Origin: CAYTZH01 sp964442285
Lineage (GTDB): Bacteria > Myxococcota_A > UBA9160 > JAFDET01
Assembly: GCA_964442285.1 (NCBI GenBank)
Contig: CAYTZH010000034.1
Coordinates: forward strand, 1-59,265
Length of the DNA: 59,265 nucleotides
Direction: 5' to 3'
Shown piece by piece: positions 1 to 8,871 of this stretch (position 1 is the stretch's first letter; the number at the start of each line of letters is the position of its first letter). Both the position numbers and the translations under genes were made by a program. A model generated the notes under the pieces. The model was not told the DNA's origin. It did not search any database and saw only the letters and a program-made list of their open reading frames with translations.

Positions 1-384
1 GAAGCCCAGGGCGCCGGTGGCGCAGAACGAGCAGGCCAGGGGGCAGCCCACCTGGGTCGACACGCACAGCGTGCTGCGGTCGGCCTCGGGAATGAGCACC
101 GCCTCCACGACCTCGCCGTCGGACGCCACCAGCCGCGCCTTCCGGGTGCCGTCGCGGGAGACGGCTACCCGGTCCACGTCGAGGGCGTGGAGGCGCCAGC
201 GGTCCGAGAGCGCGCCGCGCAGGTCGACCGGCAGGTCGGTCATCTCGGCCGGCGCATCCACGCCGCGCCCGTACAGCCAGCGGGCGATCTGCACGGCCCG
301 GTAGGGCGGATGGCCCGTCTCGGCCAGCCGGGCGCGCAGGCGCGCGAGGGGCAGGCCGACCAGGACGTCGTCGGGCGGGTTCAC
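1..384 (-). CDS. rlmN: RlmN, 23S rRNA (A2503-C2)/tRNA (A37-C2) methyltransferase, N-terminal 128 residues (cut by window edge)
   Basis: Radical-SAM enzyme that methylates C2 of A2503 in 23S rRNA and A37 in some tRNAs, acting in the cytoplasm. The visible part has the N-terminal helical RNA-binding segment, the stretch EAVLIPE, then CVSTQVGCPLACSFC with C114, C118 and C121 as the CxxxCxxC iron-sulfur motif; the window ends four residues after the TG of CATG. The GTG start at 384 overlaps the trmB stop as GTGA, typical translational coupling. The catalytic C-terminal cysteine lies outside the window. It is the last visible gene of the minus-strand operon and follows another RNA methyltransferase. 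Confidence 0.93.
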   Translation of the reverse strand, partial: MNPPDDVLVGLPLARLRARLAETGHPPYRAVQIARWLYGRGVDAPAEMTDLPVDLRGALSDRWRLHALDVDRVAVSRDGTRKARLVASDGEVVEAVLIPEADRSTLCVSTQVGCPLACSFCATGALGF

Positions 385-1037
385 CGGACCTCCCGGACGG
401 CCCCGCGGCGGCGGTAGTGCCAGAAATGGAGCGGACGCCCCTCCGCGCGCCACTCGAGCTCGTAGGCAGTGGGCATCCGGCCGGGAACCTCGCGCAGGAA
501 CGGGGCGGGTGCAAACGCGTTCTCGAGTCGCGGCTCCCCGGCGAGGACGGCGTCGATCTGCTCGGCATAGTCGACGTGGTCGGTGGCCACGTGGAGATCG
601 CCGCCCGGAACCAGGCGCTCGGCCAGAGCGCGCACCACGGGGCCCTGGAGCAGGCGACGGCGGTGGTGGCGCTTCTTCGGCCACGGATCGGGAAAGTTGA
701 TCCAGAAGGCGGAGACGCTGTCCTTCTCGAGGGCGTCGCGGAGCACCACCTCGGCGGTGGCCTCCAGCAGGCGCACGTTTCGCAGCTCGGTCCGGGCCAG
801 GCGCCGGGCCATCTTGAGGACCCGCTTGGCCGACACCTCGACACCCAGATGCGACACCTCCGGCGCCGCCTCGGCCAGCGCCCACAGGAACTCGCCGCGG
901 CCGAAGCCGATCTCGACCACGCGCGGGGACCCGGCCGGGAGCGGCGCGAACACCTCCGCCCAGCCGCGCTCGCGCAGCGCCTCCAGCGCGACCCGCCAGT
1001 CGGGACCGGGAATGTCTCGCTTGAGCGTCCGACTCAT
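381..1037 (-). CDS. trmB: TrmB, tRNA (guanine-N7-)-methyltransferase
   Basis: SAM-dependent enzyme making m7G46 in the variable loop of tRNAs. The 218 residues match the family length. Visible are the SAM-binding glycine motif EIGFGRGEFLW (about 42-52), the diagnostic FPDPWPKKRHHRRR block (about 115-128), ATDH near 152 and the C-terminal TAYE segment. The ATG start lies 3 bp after the sppA stop and the stop overlaps rlmN by 4 bp, so three genes are tightly coupled. The pairing of two RNA methyltransferases downstream of an envelope peptidase is operon context only, with no functional link evident. Confidence 0.95.
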   Translation of the reverse strand: MSRTLKRDIPGPDWRVALEALRERGWAEVFAPLPAGSPRVVEIGFGRGEFLWALAEAAPEVSHLGVEVSAKRVLKMARRLARTELRNVRLLEATAEVVLRDALEKDSVSAFWINFPDPWPKKRHHRRRLLQGPVVRALAERLVPGGDLHVATDHVDYAEQIDAVLAGEPRLENAFAPAPFLREVPGRMPTAYELEWRAEGRPLHFWHYRRRGAVREVR

Positions 1038-1040
1038 CCG

Positions 1041-2669
1041 CTAGAGGAGCGTAGCCCCCCGCGCGAGCCCCAGGAGACCCCGCGCGCCCGGCAGCCGCGG
1101 ACGCCGCGGATGGGTCTCCACCACGACCCGCTCGTCCTCACCGAGACCGGCGCGGCGACGGGCGTCGCGCAACGCCTCGAGCGGTCCGCCCAGGGCGTCC
1201 ACCAGACCGAGCGAGAGCGCGCGCTCCCCACTCCAGACCCGGCCCTGGGCCACCCGCTCCACCGCGGGCCGCTCGAGGCCGCGACCCTCGGCCACCCGAC
1301 CTAGGAACGTGTCATAGACGGACTCCATCTCCGCGCGGACCGCCGCGCGCTCGTCGGGGGTGAAGGGGCGTTCCTCGGCGAGCAGGCCGGCGCGCGCACC
1401 CCGCTCCACGCTCTCCTTGCCGACGCCCAGGCGGGCGTAGAGGCGCTCGACGTTCAGCTTGCCGCCCACCACGCCGATCGAGCCGGTGACGCTGCCCGCC
1501 TCCGCGAAGACCGCGTCCCCGGCGGCGGCCATGAAGTAGCCGCCGGATGCCGCCACGTCGCCCATGGACACCACCACGGGCTTGTCCTTGCGGAGGACGC
1601 GCAGGCTGCGCCACAGCAGGTCGGAGGCGAGGGCGTCACCGCCGGGGCTCGACACGCGCAGCACCACGCCCCGCACGCCCTCGTCCCGGCGCAGGCCTTC
1701 GAGCAGCACGCGGAAGGCGTCGCTCGCGATGGCGCTGGGACCGCGACCGCGGTGGATGGCGCCGGTCGCCACCACGTAGGCGAGCCGGGGCAGGTCGCCC
1801 AGCAGCGGTCGGAAGCCCGGGTCGCGGGCCCGCAGGGCGCCGTAGGCGGCCGCCTCCACCAGCCGGGCCCGTCGCGGACCGGGGCGCTCGGCCGGCGGCA
1901 CCGGCGTGAGGGCGTCCAGGGCCTCCTCGAGCTCGTCGGGATAGAGCAGGTCGTCGACCAGGCCCGCCTCCCGGGCCGCCTCGGCGTTGTAGGGGCCGGC
2001 GTCGATCCGCTCCCGGACCCCCTCCGCCGAGAGGCCCCGGCCCCGGGCGATGCCGTCCACCAGGCCGCGGTAGAAGTCGTCCAGGAGCGCCTCGGTCTGC
2101 TCCCGCGACTCCGGCGACATCCGGTCGCGCAGGAACATCTCGCCGGCGCTCTTGTAGCCGCCCACGCGGACCACCTCGGGCTCGACCCCGACGTGCTCGA
2201 GCAGCCCGCGCAGGAAGAAGGCGTCGGCCCGCAGGCCCACCAGGAAGGCGGATCCACTGGGCGGCAGCCAGAGACGGGTGGCCGCGGTGCCCAGCCACAG
2301 GTCCTCGGCGCCCAGCTGGTCGCCCCAGGCCGCCACCGGCTTGCCCGCCTCGCGCACCCGCTCCAGCGCGCGCCGCACCGCCGCGAGCTTGCCCCAGCCC
2401 CGGGGTGCGCCGCCGAGCCGCACCATCACGCCGTCCACCTGGGGGTCCCGGGCGGCCGCGTCGAGGGTCTGGAGCACCTCGAGCAGGCCCTGGCCGCCCT
2501 CGCGGGCGAACGGCAGCGCCGGGGGGCGCTGCTCCTCGAGCGGCGGCTGCAGGCGCAGGAGGAGCCAGAAGCCCCGGTCGGGGGGCAGCAGGGCGCGGTC
2601 GACCACGCGGCGGGCGAGATGGGCGCCGTTGTGGCCAAGGCGCCGGAGCAGACCCAGCGGAGACGCCAT
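1041..2669 (-). CDS. sppA: SppA-type signal peptide peptidase (long form)
   Basis: Membrane-associated serine/lysine protease that degrades released signal peptides. The 542-residue length fits the long, tandem-domain form (E. coli type). The N-terminal half carries the general-base lysine in GGYKSAGEMF (K173). The C-terminal half carries the nucleophile in GDVAASGGYFMA (S375), followed by GSVTGSIGV. Unlike E. coli SppA the N-terminus is not strongly hydrophobic; a short segment GFWLLLRL (33-40) may be the only membrane contact. It lies 25 bp after the VWA gene and 3 bp before trmB. Family assignment is firm; its substrate here is inferred. Confidence 0.92.
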   Translation of the reverse strand: MASPLGLLRRLGHNGAHLARRVVDRALLPPDRGFWLLLRLQPPLEEQRPPALPFAREGGQGLLEVLQTLDAAARDPQVDGVMVRLGGAPRGWGKLAAVRRALERVREAGKPVAAWGDQLGAEDLWLGTAATRLWLPPSGSAFLVGLRADAFFLRGLLEHVGVEPEVVRVGGYKSAGEMFLRDRMSPESREQTEALLDDFYRGLVDGIARGRGLSAEGVRERIDAGPYNAEAAREAGLVDDLLYPDELEEALDALTPVPPAERPGPRRARLVEAAAYGALRARDPGFRPLLGDLPRLAYVVATGAIHRGRGPSAIASDAFRVLLEGLRRDEGVRGVVLRVSSPGGDALASDLLWRSLRVLRKDKPVVVSMGDVAASGGYFMAAAGDAVFAEAGSVTGSIGVVGGKLNVERLYARLGVGKESVERGARAGLLAEERPFTPDERAAVRAEMESVYDTFLGRVAEGRGLERPAVERVAQGRVWSGERALSLGLVDALGGPLEALRDARRRAGLGEDERVVVETHPRRPRLPGARGLLGLARGATLL

Positions 2670-2694
2670 CAGCGCAGACCCGGAAAGCGCACCA

Positions 2695-4314
2695 TCAGCG
2701 CCAGCGCTTCCGTCGGCGCGAGAGGTAGTCGACCATCAGGTAGGAGCCCAGCTGACGCGGATGCGTGTAGAAGGCGCGACCCCGGTTGATGCGCGTCACC
2801 CGCTCCACGAACGAGACCAGCTCGGGTGAGTCGTCCAGCATGAAGGTGTTGATGGTGGCGCCGCGACGGGTGATGCGGCGAACCTGCTTCAGGGTCTCCT
2901 GGGCGGCCCGGGGCGAGATGCCGCCGAAGCCCATGGGCCACTCGACCCTCAGCTCCCGGTCGACGAAGTAGGCCGTGGGCTGGCCGTCGGTGATGACCAG
3001 CACCTGGGGATTCGGGCAGGGGTGCTTGGCGATCAGGCGCTCCGCCACCATCAGTCCCTCCTGCAGGTTGGTGAACGGGTCGCCCATGTTCCAGCTCGAC
3101 TCGGGCAGCTCGCGCAGCTTGAGCTCCCGGGCCCGGGTGTAGAAGCCGACCACGAAGAAGTCGTCGCGCGGATAGCGGGTGCGGATCAGGTGGTCGAGGG
3201 CGAGTGCCACCCGTTTCGCGGCTGGGAAGCGCCCCGCCCACGACATCGACCAGCTCATGTCGAGCAGCAGGACCGTGGTGGTCTGGGTGGTGTAGTCCAT
3301 CTCGCGGACGGCGAAGTCCTCGAGCTCCAGGGGGATCGGCACGCCCGTGGCGTCCTCCCCGGCCCGGGCCCGGCGGAGCACGCTGCCGACCAGGGTGCGC
3401 ACCACGTCCAGGTCCAGGGCGTCGCCGAACTCGAAGGGCCGGGTCTCGTCGGGCCGGGGCAGCCCCACGCCGCGCGCCAGGCTCTCGTGGTTGCCGGAGC
3501 GCGCCTTGCGCAGGGAGCCGTAGACCTGGGCCAGGGCCGCCGCCCCGAGCCGGCGGATCGCCTGCGGCGAGAGCGCGTCGGCGTCCTCGCGCAGGTAGCC
3601 CGCGCGCCGCAGGCTCCCGCGGAGGTCCCGGAGCAGCACGAAGGAGCGGACGGCCCCCTCCCCCAGCATCTCGCGGAGTGCCTCGGGCGAGACCTCCTGG
3701 AAGTTGCCCTCGGCCAGGTCGCGAGTCATGCGCGTGAGCGCCTCGATGCGCTCCCGCAGCGCCTGGGCCTGCTCGTAGTCGGCCGGCTCGTTGCCGCGGA
3801 AGCGGGGGCCGTGCTCCCCCAGGAAGTCCTCGAGCCCGCGCACCCCCTCGAGCTCCTCGAGCAGCTCCCGGTAGTCCGCCTCCGCCTCCGGATCCTCGAA
3901 CGCGTGATCCCGGAAGCGCTCGAGGGTCTCGGCCAGACCGCCGTCCTCGTGGCGGCGGGAGAGGAAGTCGTTCAGCCGGCTGGATTCGTGTCCGTGGCGC
4001 TCCCGGAGCGCGCGCTGCTCCCGGTCGAGCACCTCGTCCAGCCGCCGGCGCAGGTCGTCGAGGGCCCCGCGCGGCTGGTAGCGGTCGTAGAGCTGCTGGA
4101 GCTCGTTCTCGAGCTCGCGCAGCAGCTCCTCGACGCCCAGGACGCGCATGTCGAGCCCGCCCAGCTCGAAGCCGGCCTGCTCCATCCACTGCAGGGCCTC
4201 CTCGACCGAGAGGCCCTCCATCATCAGGTCCGACAGGGCGTCCAGGGCCTGCTCGGGACTCAGGGAGAAGGGCTCCTGGGAGCCGTCCCAGCGGCTGTAG
4301 CGGATGACCTTCAC
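2695..4314 (-). CDS. VWA-domain protein, partner of the adjacent MoxR-type ATPase
   Basis: 539 residues. The N-terminal 300 residues are mostly charged helix with coiled-coil character. A von Willebrand A domain follows, with a MIDAS-type metal site DMSWSMS beginning at D352 and a later LVITDGQPT segment. This layout resembles the ChlD/CoxE-like partners of MoxR or magnesium-chelatase AAA+ ATPases, which work together in metal insertion or complex maturation. Its ATG overlaps the upstream ATPase stop by 4 bp (ATGA), so the two are almost certainly made in equal amounts. There is no chelatase catalytic subunit or pigment gene nearby, so the client is unknown. Confidence 0.88.
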   Translation of the reverse strand: MKVIRYSRWDGSQEPFSLSPEQALDALSDLMMEGLSVEEALQWMEQAGFELGGLDMRVLGVEELLRELENELQQLYDRYQPRGALDDLRRRLDEVLDREQRALRERHGHESSRLNDFLSRRHEDGGLAETLERFRDHAFEDPEAEADYRELLEELEGVRGLEDFLGEHGPRFRGNEPADYEQAQALRERIEALTRMTRDLAEGNFQEVSPEALREMLGEGAVRSFVLLRDLRGSLRRAGYLREDADALSPQAIRRLGAAALAQVYGSLRKARSGNHESLARGVGLPRPDETRPFEFGDALDLDVVRTLVGSVLRRARAGEDATGVPIPLELEDFAVREMDYTTQTTTVLLLDMSWSMSWAGRFPAAKRVALALDHLIRTRYPRDDFFVVGFYTRARELKLRELPESSWNMGDPFTNLQEGLMVAERLIAKHPCPNPQVLVITDGQPTAYFVDRELRVEWPMGFGGISPRAAQETLKQVRRITRRGATINTFMLDDSPELVSFVERVTRINRGRAFYTHPRQLGSYLMVDYLSRRRKRWR

Positions 4315-5720
4315 GACCGGGCGTAGACGGCCCGACCCTCGTGCAGGGTCTTGTTGAGGCGATTGTCCAGGTGGAGACCCTCGAGGATCAGCTCGATGCC
4401 GGCGGCCAGACGCCCGGGCGTGTCACCGCCGCCGAGCCGCGCGGCGCCGTCCCGGAGTCCCGGGATCTGGTCGAGGCCCTCGAGCACCTCGGACGCCGAC
4501 ATGTCGCTCGACACCTCGACGTTCCAGCCCTGTTCGAAGGCCTCCACCACCGAGGCCAGCCCCTCCCCCGGCGCCCGCTCGTCGAAGACGGCCTTGACCG
4601 CGCGCCGCCGCAGGTCCTCCAGCACCTCGCCCTCGGTGCGGTCCGCCCCGGCGTACTCGAGCTCGAGCTTGCCCGTGGACGACGCCTCGAGCGACGCCAG
4701 GTCGGAGATCCGCGGCACCGCCTCCGGCTCGCCGGTACGCACCGCCCGCCGCAGCGCATTCGCCAGCAGCGTCTCGTAGTTGGCGATGGACATGCGGACG
4801 GACACGCCGGACGTCTGGTTCACGTCCTGGCTCTGCCGCGCCTGCAAGGTGAGCTCCGCGACGATCTCGGCCATGAAGTCGGGGACGGCCAGCGGGATGC
4901 CGAGATCGGGCGGCCGGGCCTCCTGGTGGACGATGGCGAGCTCGGCCGCGCGATCCTGCGGGTAGTGGGTGCGGATCTGGGCGGCGTAGCGGTCCTTGAG
5001 CGGCGTGATGATCCGTCCCCGGCTGGTGTAGTCCTCGGGGTTCGCGCTCGCCACCACGAGCACGTCCAGGGGCAGGCGGACCCGATAGCCCTTGACCTGG
5101 AAGTCGCGCTCCTCGAGCACGTTGAACAAGCCTACCTGAACCTTCTCGGTGAGGTCCGGGAGCTCGTTGATGCAGAAGATCCCGCGGTGCGAGCGGGGCA
5201 GCAGACCGAAGTGGATGGTGAGCTCGTCGGAGAGGGTCCGGCCGCGCGCCACCTTCACCGGGTCGACGTCGCCGATCAGGTCCGCCACCGAGGTATCGGG
5301 CGTGGCGAGCTTCTCGCCGTAGCGCTGATCCCGGTGGATCCAGGCCAACGGCGTCGCGTCGCCCGCCTCGGCGATGCGCTGGCGCGCGAACGCCGACACC
5401 GGCGCGAACGGGTCGTCGCAGATCTCGCTCCCGGCCACGGCGGGGATCCACTCGTCGAGGAGACCGACGAGTCCCCGGATCATGCGCGACTTCGCCTGAC
5501 CGCGTTCTCCCAGGAAGATCAGGTCGTGGCCGCAGAGCAGCGCGTTCTCGACGGCCGGGACGACCGTCTCGTCGTAGCCGAGGATCCCGTCGAACAGGCG
5601 GCGACCCGCCCGCACCCGCTCGAGGAGGTTGGCGCGGATCTCCTCGCGGAGGCTGCGCGTGCGATGCCCGCCCGCGCGGAGCTCACCGAGGGTGCGGATG
5701 GCCGGAGCAGCAGCGGACAT
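4311..5720 (-). CDS. MoxR/magnesium-chelatase-type AAA+ ATPase
   Basis: 469-residue AAA+ protein. The Walker A motif GERGQAKS (71-78, K77) has the alanine before lysine usual in MoxR proteins. The Walker B segment reads FCINEL, with Asn where Asp is usual before the glutamate. A sensor-type stretch VVASANPEDYTSRG and a lid domain follow. Members hydrolyse ATP to remodel protein complexes with a VWA partner, which here is the next gene (4-bp overlap). The upstream 2PGK-like gene ends 21 bp away. Automated pipelines might call it a sigma54-interacting or chelatase-like protein, but no sigma54-contacting GAFTGA loop is visible. Confidence 0.88.
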   Translation of the reverse strand: MSAAAPAIRTLGELRAGGHRTRSLREEIRANLLERVRAGRRLFDGILGYDETVVPAVENALLCGHDLIFLGERGQAKSRMIRGLVGLLDEWIPAVAGSEICDDPFAPVSAFARQRIAEAGDATPLAWIHRDQRYGEKLATPDTSVADLIGDVDPVKVARGRTLSDELTIHFGLLPRSHRGIFCINELPDLTEKVQVGLFNVLEERDFQVKGYRVRLPLDVLVVASANPEDYTSRGRIITPLKDRYAAQIRTHYPQDRAAELAIVHQEARPPDLGIPLAVPDFMAEIVAELTLQARQSQDVNQTSGVSVRMSIANYETLLANALRRAVRTGEPEAVPRISDLASLEASSTGKLELEYAGADRTEGEVLEDLRRRAVKAVFDERAPGEGLASVVEAFEQGWNVEVSSDMSASEVLEGLDQIPGLRDGAARLGGGDTPGRLAAGIELILEGLHLDNRLNKTLHEGRAVYARS

Positions 5721-5741
5721 GGGACCTCCGGAGCCGTGCGG

Positions 5742-6932
5742 CTAGAGCAGCGAGGCGGCATCGAAGTCGGGCTTCCTCCCGAGGGTCTCCGTCACGTAGC
5801 GGATCAGGGAGAGCACGGAGCGCTCGAAGGACTGGTTGTCGACGATCGGAACGCCGTGGGTGTCCGCCTGCTCCAGAATGTAGTCCTGGATCCGCAGGAT
5901 GCCGTCGAGGTGCTCCGTATAGCGGCCGGAGGGGCGACCCCGGGCGTCCACGCCCCGGCGCACGAGCCGGCTGCGCCACTCCTCCGGATCGAAGCTGGCG
6001 ACCACGACGAAGATCACGTGGGCCCGGCCCTCGTAGGCGGAGGTGTCGAGCAGGCCGGGCACGAGCCCGACCCCGTCGAGGACGAGGCTCAGGTGCTCGT
6101 CGACGGAGCGGTCCATCATCGCGCCCACGCCCACGGACACGGTCTGGGCCTGGGACAGGAAGCCCTCCACCACCGGGTCGGCGCCGGGCGCGCGGGCGCG
6201 CTCCTCGGGCAGCTCGTAGGAGGAGCGATGCAGATCCGGCATCAGCTCCGGGGAGAGCATGATGCGCATGACCTGGCGGATGGCGTCGGTGGACATCACC
6301 CGGGAGATGGCGAGCCGGTGGGCGACCTCGAGGGCCAGGGAGGTCTTCCCGGTGCCGGTGGCCCCGCCGAGCAGGAGGATCACGGGCTTGTCGGGGTCCT
6401 GGTAGTGACGCCAGACCAGGTAGCGATCGGCGGCCCGCTCGCCCACGGTCTTGCGCAGGGTGTCGTGGGTGAGGCGGCGCAGCTCGGCCCGATGGATGTG
6501 GCGCACGCCCCGGGCCACGAGCCGCTGCTCGATGCGCCGCGCCACGTCGAACGACTCGGCCGGCTCCAGGGCGGCGGCGTGGAGGGACTGGGACAGCACG
6601 CCCTTGGAGAAGGGCAGCGACGCGCCCCCGCCCTCCACCAGCACGTCCGGGCCGAGGGCCGGCGCGAGCGACTCGGCGGCCAGCCCCAGCGCCGCGAGGC
6701 GACGCGCCACCTCGCGCTTCAGCTCCTCCCGGGTGACGTGGCCGCGCTCGCGGAGGTCGGCGCGGATGTCGTCCGCGGTCTGGTAGGCCGCGTCGAAGGG
6801 GACGCCGCGGGAGAGGAGCGAGTGGACCAGGATCCCGCGCATGAAGGGCCGACGCGCCCCTTCGTCGTCCACGACGATCCGGGGGCGGTCCCCGCCGCGA
6901 CCGGCGCGCCCCTCCGCCTGACGCTGGGCCAT
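5742..6932 (-). CDS. 2-phosphoglycerate-kinase-like P-loop protein with ATP-cone-like N-terminus
   Basis: 396 residues. Two ATP-cone-like segments come first (about 16-80 and 100-180; RPFMRGILVHSLLSRGV and LPFSKGVLSQSL). A P-loop kinase domain follows with LLLGGATGTGKTSLALE (K196) and MSTDAIRQVMR. The arrangement matches the archaeal/bacterial 2-phosphoglycerate kinase family, which in methanogens makes 2,3-bisphosphoglycerate for the thermoprotectant cyclic 2,3-diphosphoglycerate. No cDPG synthetase is visible, so the bacterial substrate is uncertain. It is the first gene of the minus-strand operon. A TAGGTT box sits 6 nt before the ATG, which suggests a leaderless transcript. Family confidence is good; function is open. 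Confidence 0.8.
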   Translation of the reverse strand: MAQRQAEGRAGRGGDRPRIVVDDEGARRPFMRGILVHSLLSRGVPFDAAYQTADDIRADLRERGHVTREELKREVARRLAALGLAAESLAPALGPDVLVEGGGASLPFSKGVLSQSLHAAALEPAESFDVARRIEQRLVARGVRHIHRAELRRLTHDTLRKTVGERAADRYLVWRHYQDPDKPVILLLGGATGTGKTSLALEVAHRLAISRVMSTDAIRQVMRIMLSPELMPDLHRSSYELPEERARAPGADPVVEGFLSQAQTVSVGVGAMMDRSVDEHLSLVLDGVGLVPGLLDTSAYEGRAHVIFVVVASFDPEEWRSRLVRRGVDARGRPSGRYTEHLDGILRIQDYILEQADTHGVPIVDNQSFERSVLSLIRYVTETLGRKPDFDAASLL

Positions 6933-6938
6933 CGGGCC

Positions 6939-6944
6939 AACCTA
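6939..6944 (-). promoter_or_regulatory. Candidate -10 box (TAGGTT) for the 2PGK-MoxR-VWA operon, leaderless arrangement
   Basis: On the minus strand TAGGTT lies 6 nt before the ATG at 6932, so transcription would start at or next to the A of the start codon. No convincing -35 element is seen. The same arrangement recurs at several other first genes in this window. Confidence 0.4.
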
Positions 6945-7060
6945 CCCCAGCGCCGGGTGCGGCGCCTTGCGGGCCCGCCGCCGCCGCCGGAGGTTCCAGA
7001 CGGAGTCCCCTCGGGGAACAATAGCGACATTGAAATGAAACAATTTGAGCGGATTTTGGG

Positions 7061-7088
7061 TTGACTCACCCGCAGCTGCCGATATAAC
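7061..7088 (+). promoter_or_regulatory. Sigma70-like promoter of the MerR gene
   Basis: TTGACT (7061-7066), a 16-bp spacer and TATAAC (7083-7088), each matching consensus at five of six positions, in a patch that is AT-rich for this genome. The start site would be near 7095, giving a leader of about 44 nt that contains GGAGG five bases before the ATG at 7139. MerR proteins usually bind between such elements, but no clear dyad was found in this spacer. Confidence 0.7.
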
Positions 7089-7138
7089 GTCGTTTCGTGC
7101 ACCGGGGGCCCTTCGGGTCGCCGGATCCGGAGGGGCCC

Positions 7139-7651
7139 ATGCCTGTCGGCGACTCGAGCCGCGCGAGCGATGCGGAGCACCCGCGCGGCGTCCCGGACGA
7201 TCTGCCTGCCCTCTTCCGAACGGGAGAGGCGGTCGAGATCGTCGGGACCTCCCGTCGCCAGCTGCAGTACTGGGCCCAGACGGATCTGGTGCGGCCCTCG
7301 GTGAGGACCAAGGGGGGACATCACCGCTACACGTTCGAGGATCTCGTGGCCCTGAAGGCCGCGAAGAGACTCATCGACGCCGGCGTCTCGGTCCAACGGA
7401 TCCGCAAGAGCATCGCTGCGCTGAAACGGGTCCTGCCGACCGTGCGTCATCCTCTGGCCGAGCTGGTGCTGGTCGCCACGGGCGACGTCGTGCTGGTGTT
7501 CCGGGAGGGGTCGGCCTTCGAGGCCGTCTCCGGTCAGGAGTGGGTTCTCGAGGTGGCTCAGTTCCAACGCGAGATCGACTCCTGGCGCCGGGGCCAGGCA
7601 CGTCTGCAGCGGGTCCGCGCGTCGGCCGACAAGGATCGCCGCACCGCCTGA
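7139..7651 (+). CDS. MerR-family transcriptional regulator
   Basis: 170 residues. The N-terminal winged-helix segment reads FRTGEAVEIVGTSRRQLQYW, then GGHHRYTFEDL and ALKAAKRLIDAGVSVQRIRK, the classic MerR HTH plus arm. The C-terminal half has no cysteine-rich metal loop and no recognisable drug-binding domain. The start was set at ATG 7139 because GGAGG lies 5 nt upstream and because an in-frame GTG at 7097 would fall almost on the predicted transcription start. It precedes the ParA-CBM48 gene by 133 bp on the same strand and is the natural candidate regulator of that cluster. Cluster control is inference. Confidence 0.88.
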   Translation: MPVGDSSRASDAEHPRGVPDDLPALFRTGEAVEIVGTSRRQLQYWAQTDLVRPSVRTKGGHHRYTFEDLVALKAAKRLIDAGVSVQRIRKSIAALKRVLPTVRHPLAELVLVATGDVVLVFREGSAFEAVSGQEWVLEVAQFQREIDSWRRGQARLQRVRASADKDRRTA

Positions 7652-7784
7652 CGCCTCGAATCGTGCCCGGGACCGCTCGGGCCGCCTCGCCGGCGCCTTC
7701 TCGCGCGCACGCCTGCCGCGCGTCGCGGGAGGGAGTCGATCCGGCAGCCGCCGGGAGCGACGGTTTCGGAGGGGGGAACGTCGC

Positions 7785-8870
7785 ATGCGAAGCATCGCCA
7801 TCGTCAACCAGAAGGGCGGCTGCGGGAAGACCACCACGGCCGTCAACCTCGCGGGCGCACTCGCGGCCGACGGAGCGCGCGTGCTGCTCGTCGACCTCGA
7901 CCCGCAGGCCCACGCCACCCTGGCCGTGGGCGTCGATCCGGAGAGCGCCGAGGCCAATCTCTACGAGGTGCTGGCCGACGCGGACGGACCCGAACGGTTC
8001 CCGGAGATCGTGGTGCCGGCCCTGCCGGGACTCGACCTGGCGCCGTCGGGCATCGTGCTCTCGGCCCTCGAGCAGAAGCTCGCCGCGGAGCGGGCCGAGT
8101 CGCGCACCGAACGCCTGGCGGCGGCGCTGGAGCGGGTGGATGCGGTCTACGACTACGCGCTGATCGACTGCCCGCCCAACGTGGGGCTGCTCACCTTCAA
8201 TGCGCTGCGCGCGGCCACCGAGGTGATCGTGCCGCTGGAGACGAGCTACTTCGCCATCCACGGCGTGCAGAAGCTGCTCGAGACCATCGCTTTGCTCTCC
8301 GAGCGCCTGGGGCACGAGCTCGGCGTGCGCGTCCTGCCGACGCTCTACGACGGACGCACGCGCTACGCGCGGGAGACCCTGGCCGAGATCCGGGAGCTGT
8401 TCAAGGAGATCTGCTTCGACACGGTGATCCGCCAGAACGTCAAGCTGCGGGAGGTCGCGCGACGCGGCGTGCCCATCGCACGCGGCTACCCGTCGGCCAA
8501 CGGCGCCCTGGACTACGCCTCGCTGGCCCTCGAGCTGGCCGCCAGCGACCCCGCCCAGCTGGACGCGCTCGACGACGTCGAAGCCACCGACACCGACCCG
8601 CTGCGGGAGGTGACCGTCCGCTTCCACGACCAGGACGCCACCGACGTGCGCATCGCCGGCGACTTCAACGGCTGGGTCCCGGACAAGGGCGTCCGATCGA
8701 GGGTCCACGCCGAAGGCCAGCGGCGGATCTGGACGAAGGTCATCCAGCTGCGACCGGGCACCTACCAGTACCGCTACGTGGTGGACGGACACTGGCGCGA
8801 GGACCCCGACAACCCCCAGGTGGCCCGGGGCGGGCTCGGCGAACGCAACTCCGTCCTGGTGGTACGCTGA
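7785..8870 (+). CDS. ParA/Soj-type ATPase fused to a C-terminal CBM48/AMPK-type glycogen-binding domain
   Basis: 361 residues. Residues 1-255 are a ParA ATPase: deviant Walker A QKGGCGKTT (9-17, signature K10 and catalytic K15), LLVDLDPQAH (34-43) and ALIDCPPNVG (125-134). ParA proteins form ATP dimers on the nucleoid and move plasmids, chromosomes or cytoplasmic cargo. Residues about 274-361 are a beta-sandwich carbohydrate module of the isoamylase-N/AMPK-beta type, with AGDFNGW (W297), YQYRYVVDG and W337, the positions that stack on glucose chains in AMPK-beta. GGAGG precedes the ATG. No ParB, parS or CheA neighbour is visible. The fusion points to carbohydrate-granule cargo, which is inferred. 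Confidence 0.85.
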   Translation: MRSIAIVNQKGGCGKTTTAVNLAGALAADGARVLLVDLDPQAHATLAVGVDPESAEANLYEVLADADGPERFPEIVVPALPGLDLAPSGIVLSALEQKLAAERAESRTERLAAALERVDAVYDYALIDCPPNVGLLTFNALRAATEVIVPLETSYFAIHGVQKLLETIALLSERLGHELGVRVLPTLYDGRTRYARETLAEIRELFKEICFDTVIRQNVKLREVARRGVPIARGYPSANGALDYASLALELAASDPAQLDALDDVEATDTDPLREVTVRFHDQDATDVRIAGDFNGWVPDKGVRSRVHAEGQRRIWTKVIQLRPGTYQYRYVVDGHWREDPDNPQVARGGLGERNSVLVVR

Positions 8871-8871
8871 G

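Noticed and set aside
4341..7064. A 907-residue open frame on the plus strand
   Set aside because: It lies antisense to the MoxR-type and 2PGK-like genes, has no recognisable domain and its composition is the usual high-GC shadow.
7097..7138. GTG 7097 as the MerR start
   Set aside because: It would fall two bases from the predicted transcription start, while ATG 7139 has a good ribosome-binding site and the family homology begins after it.
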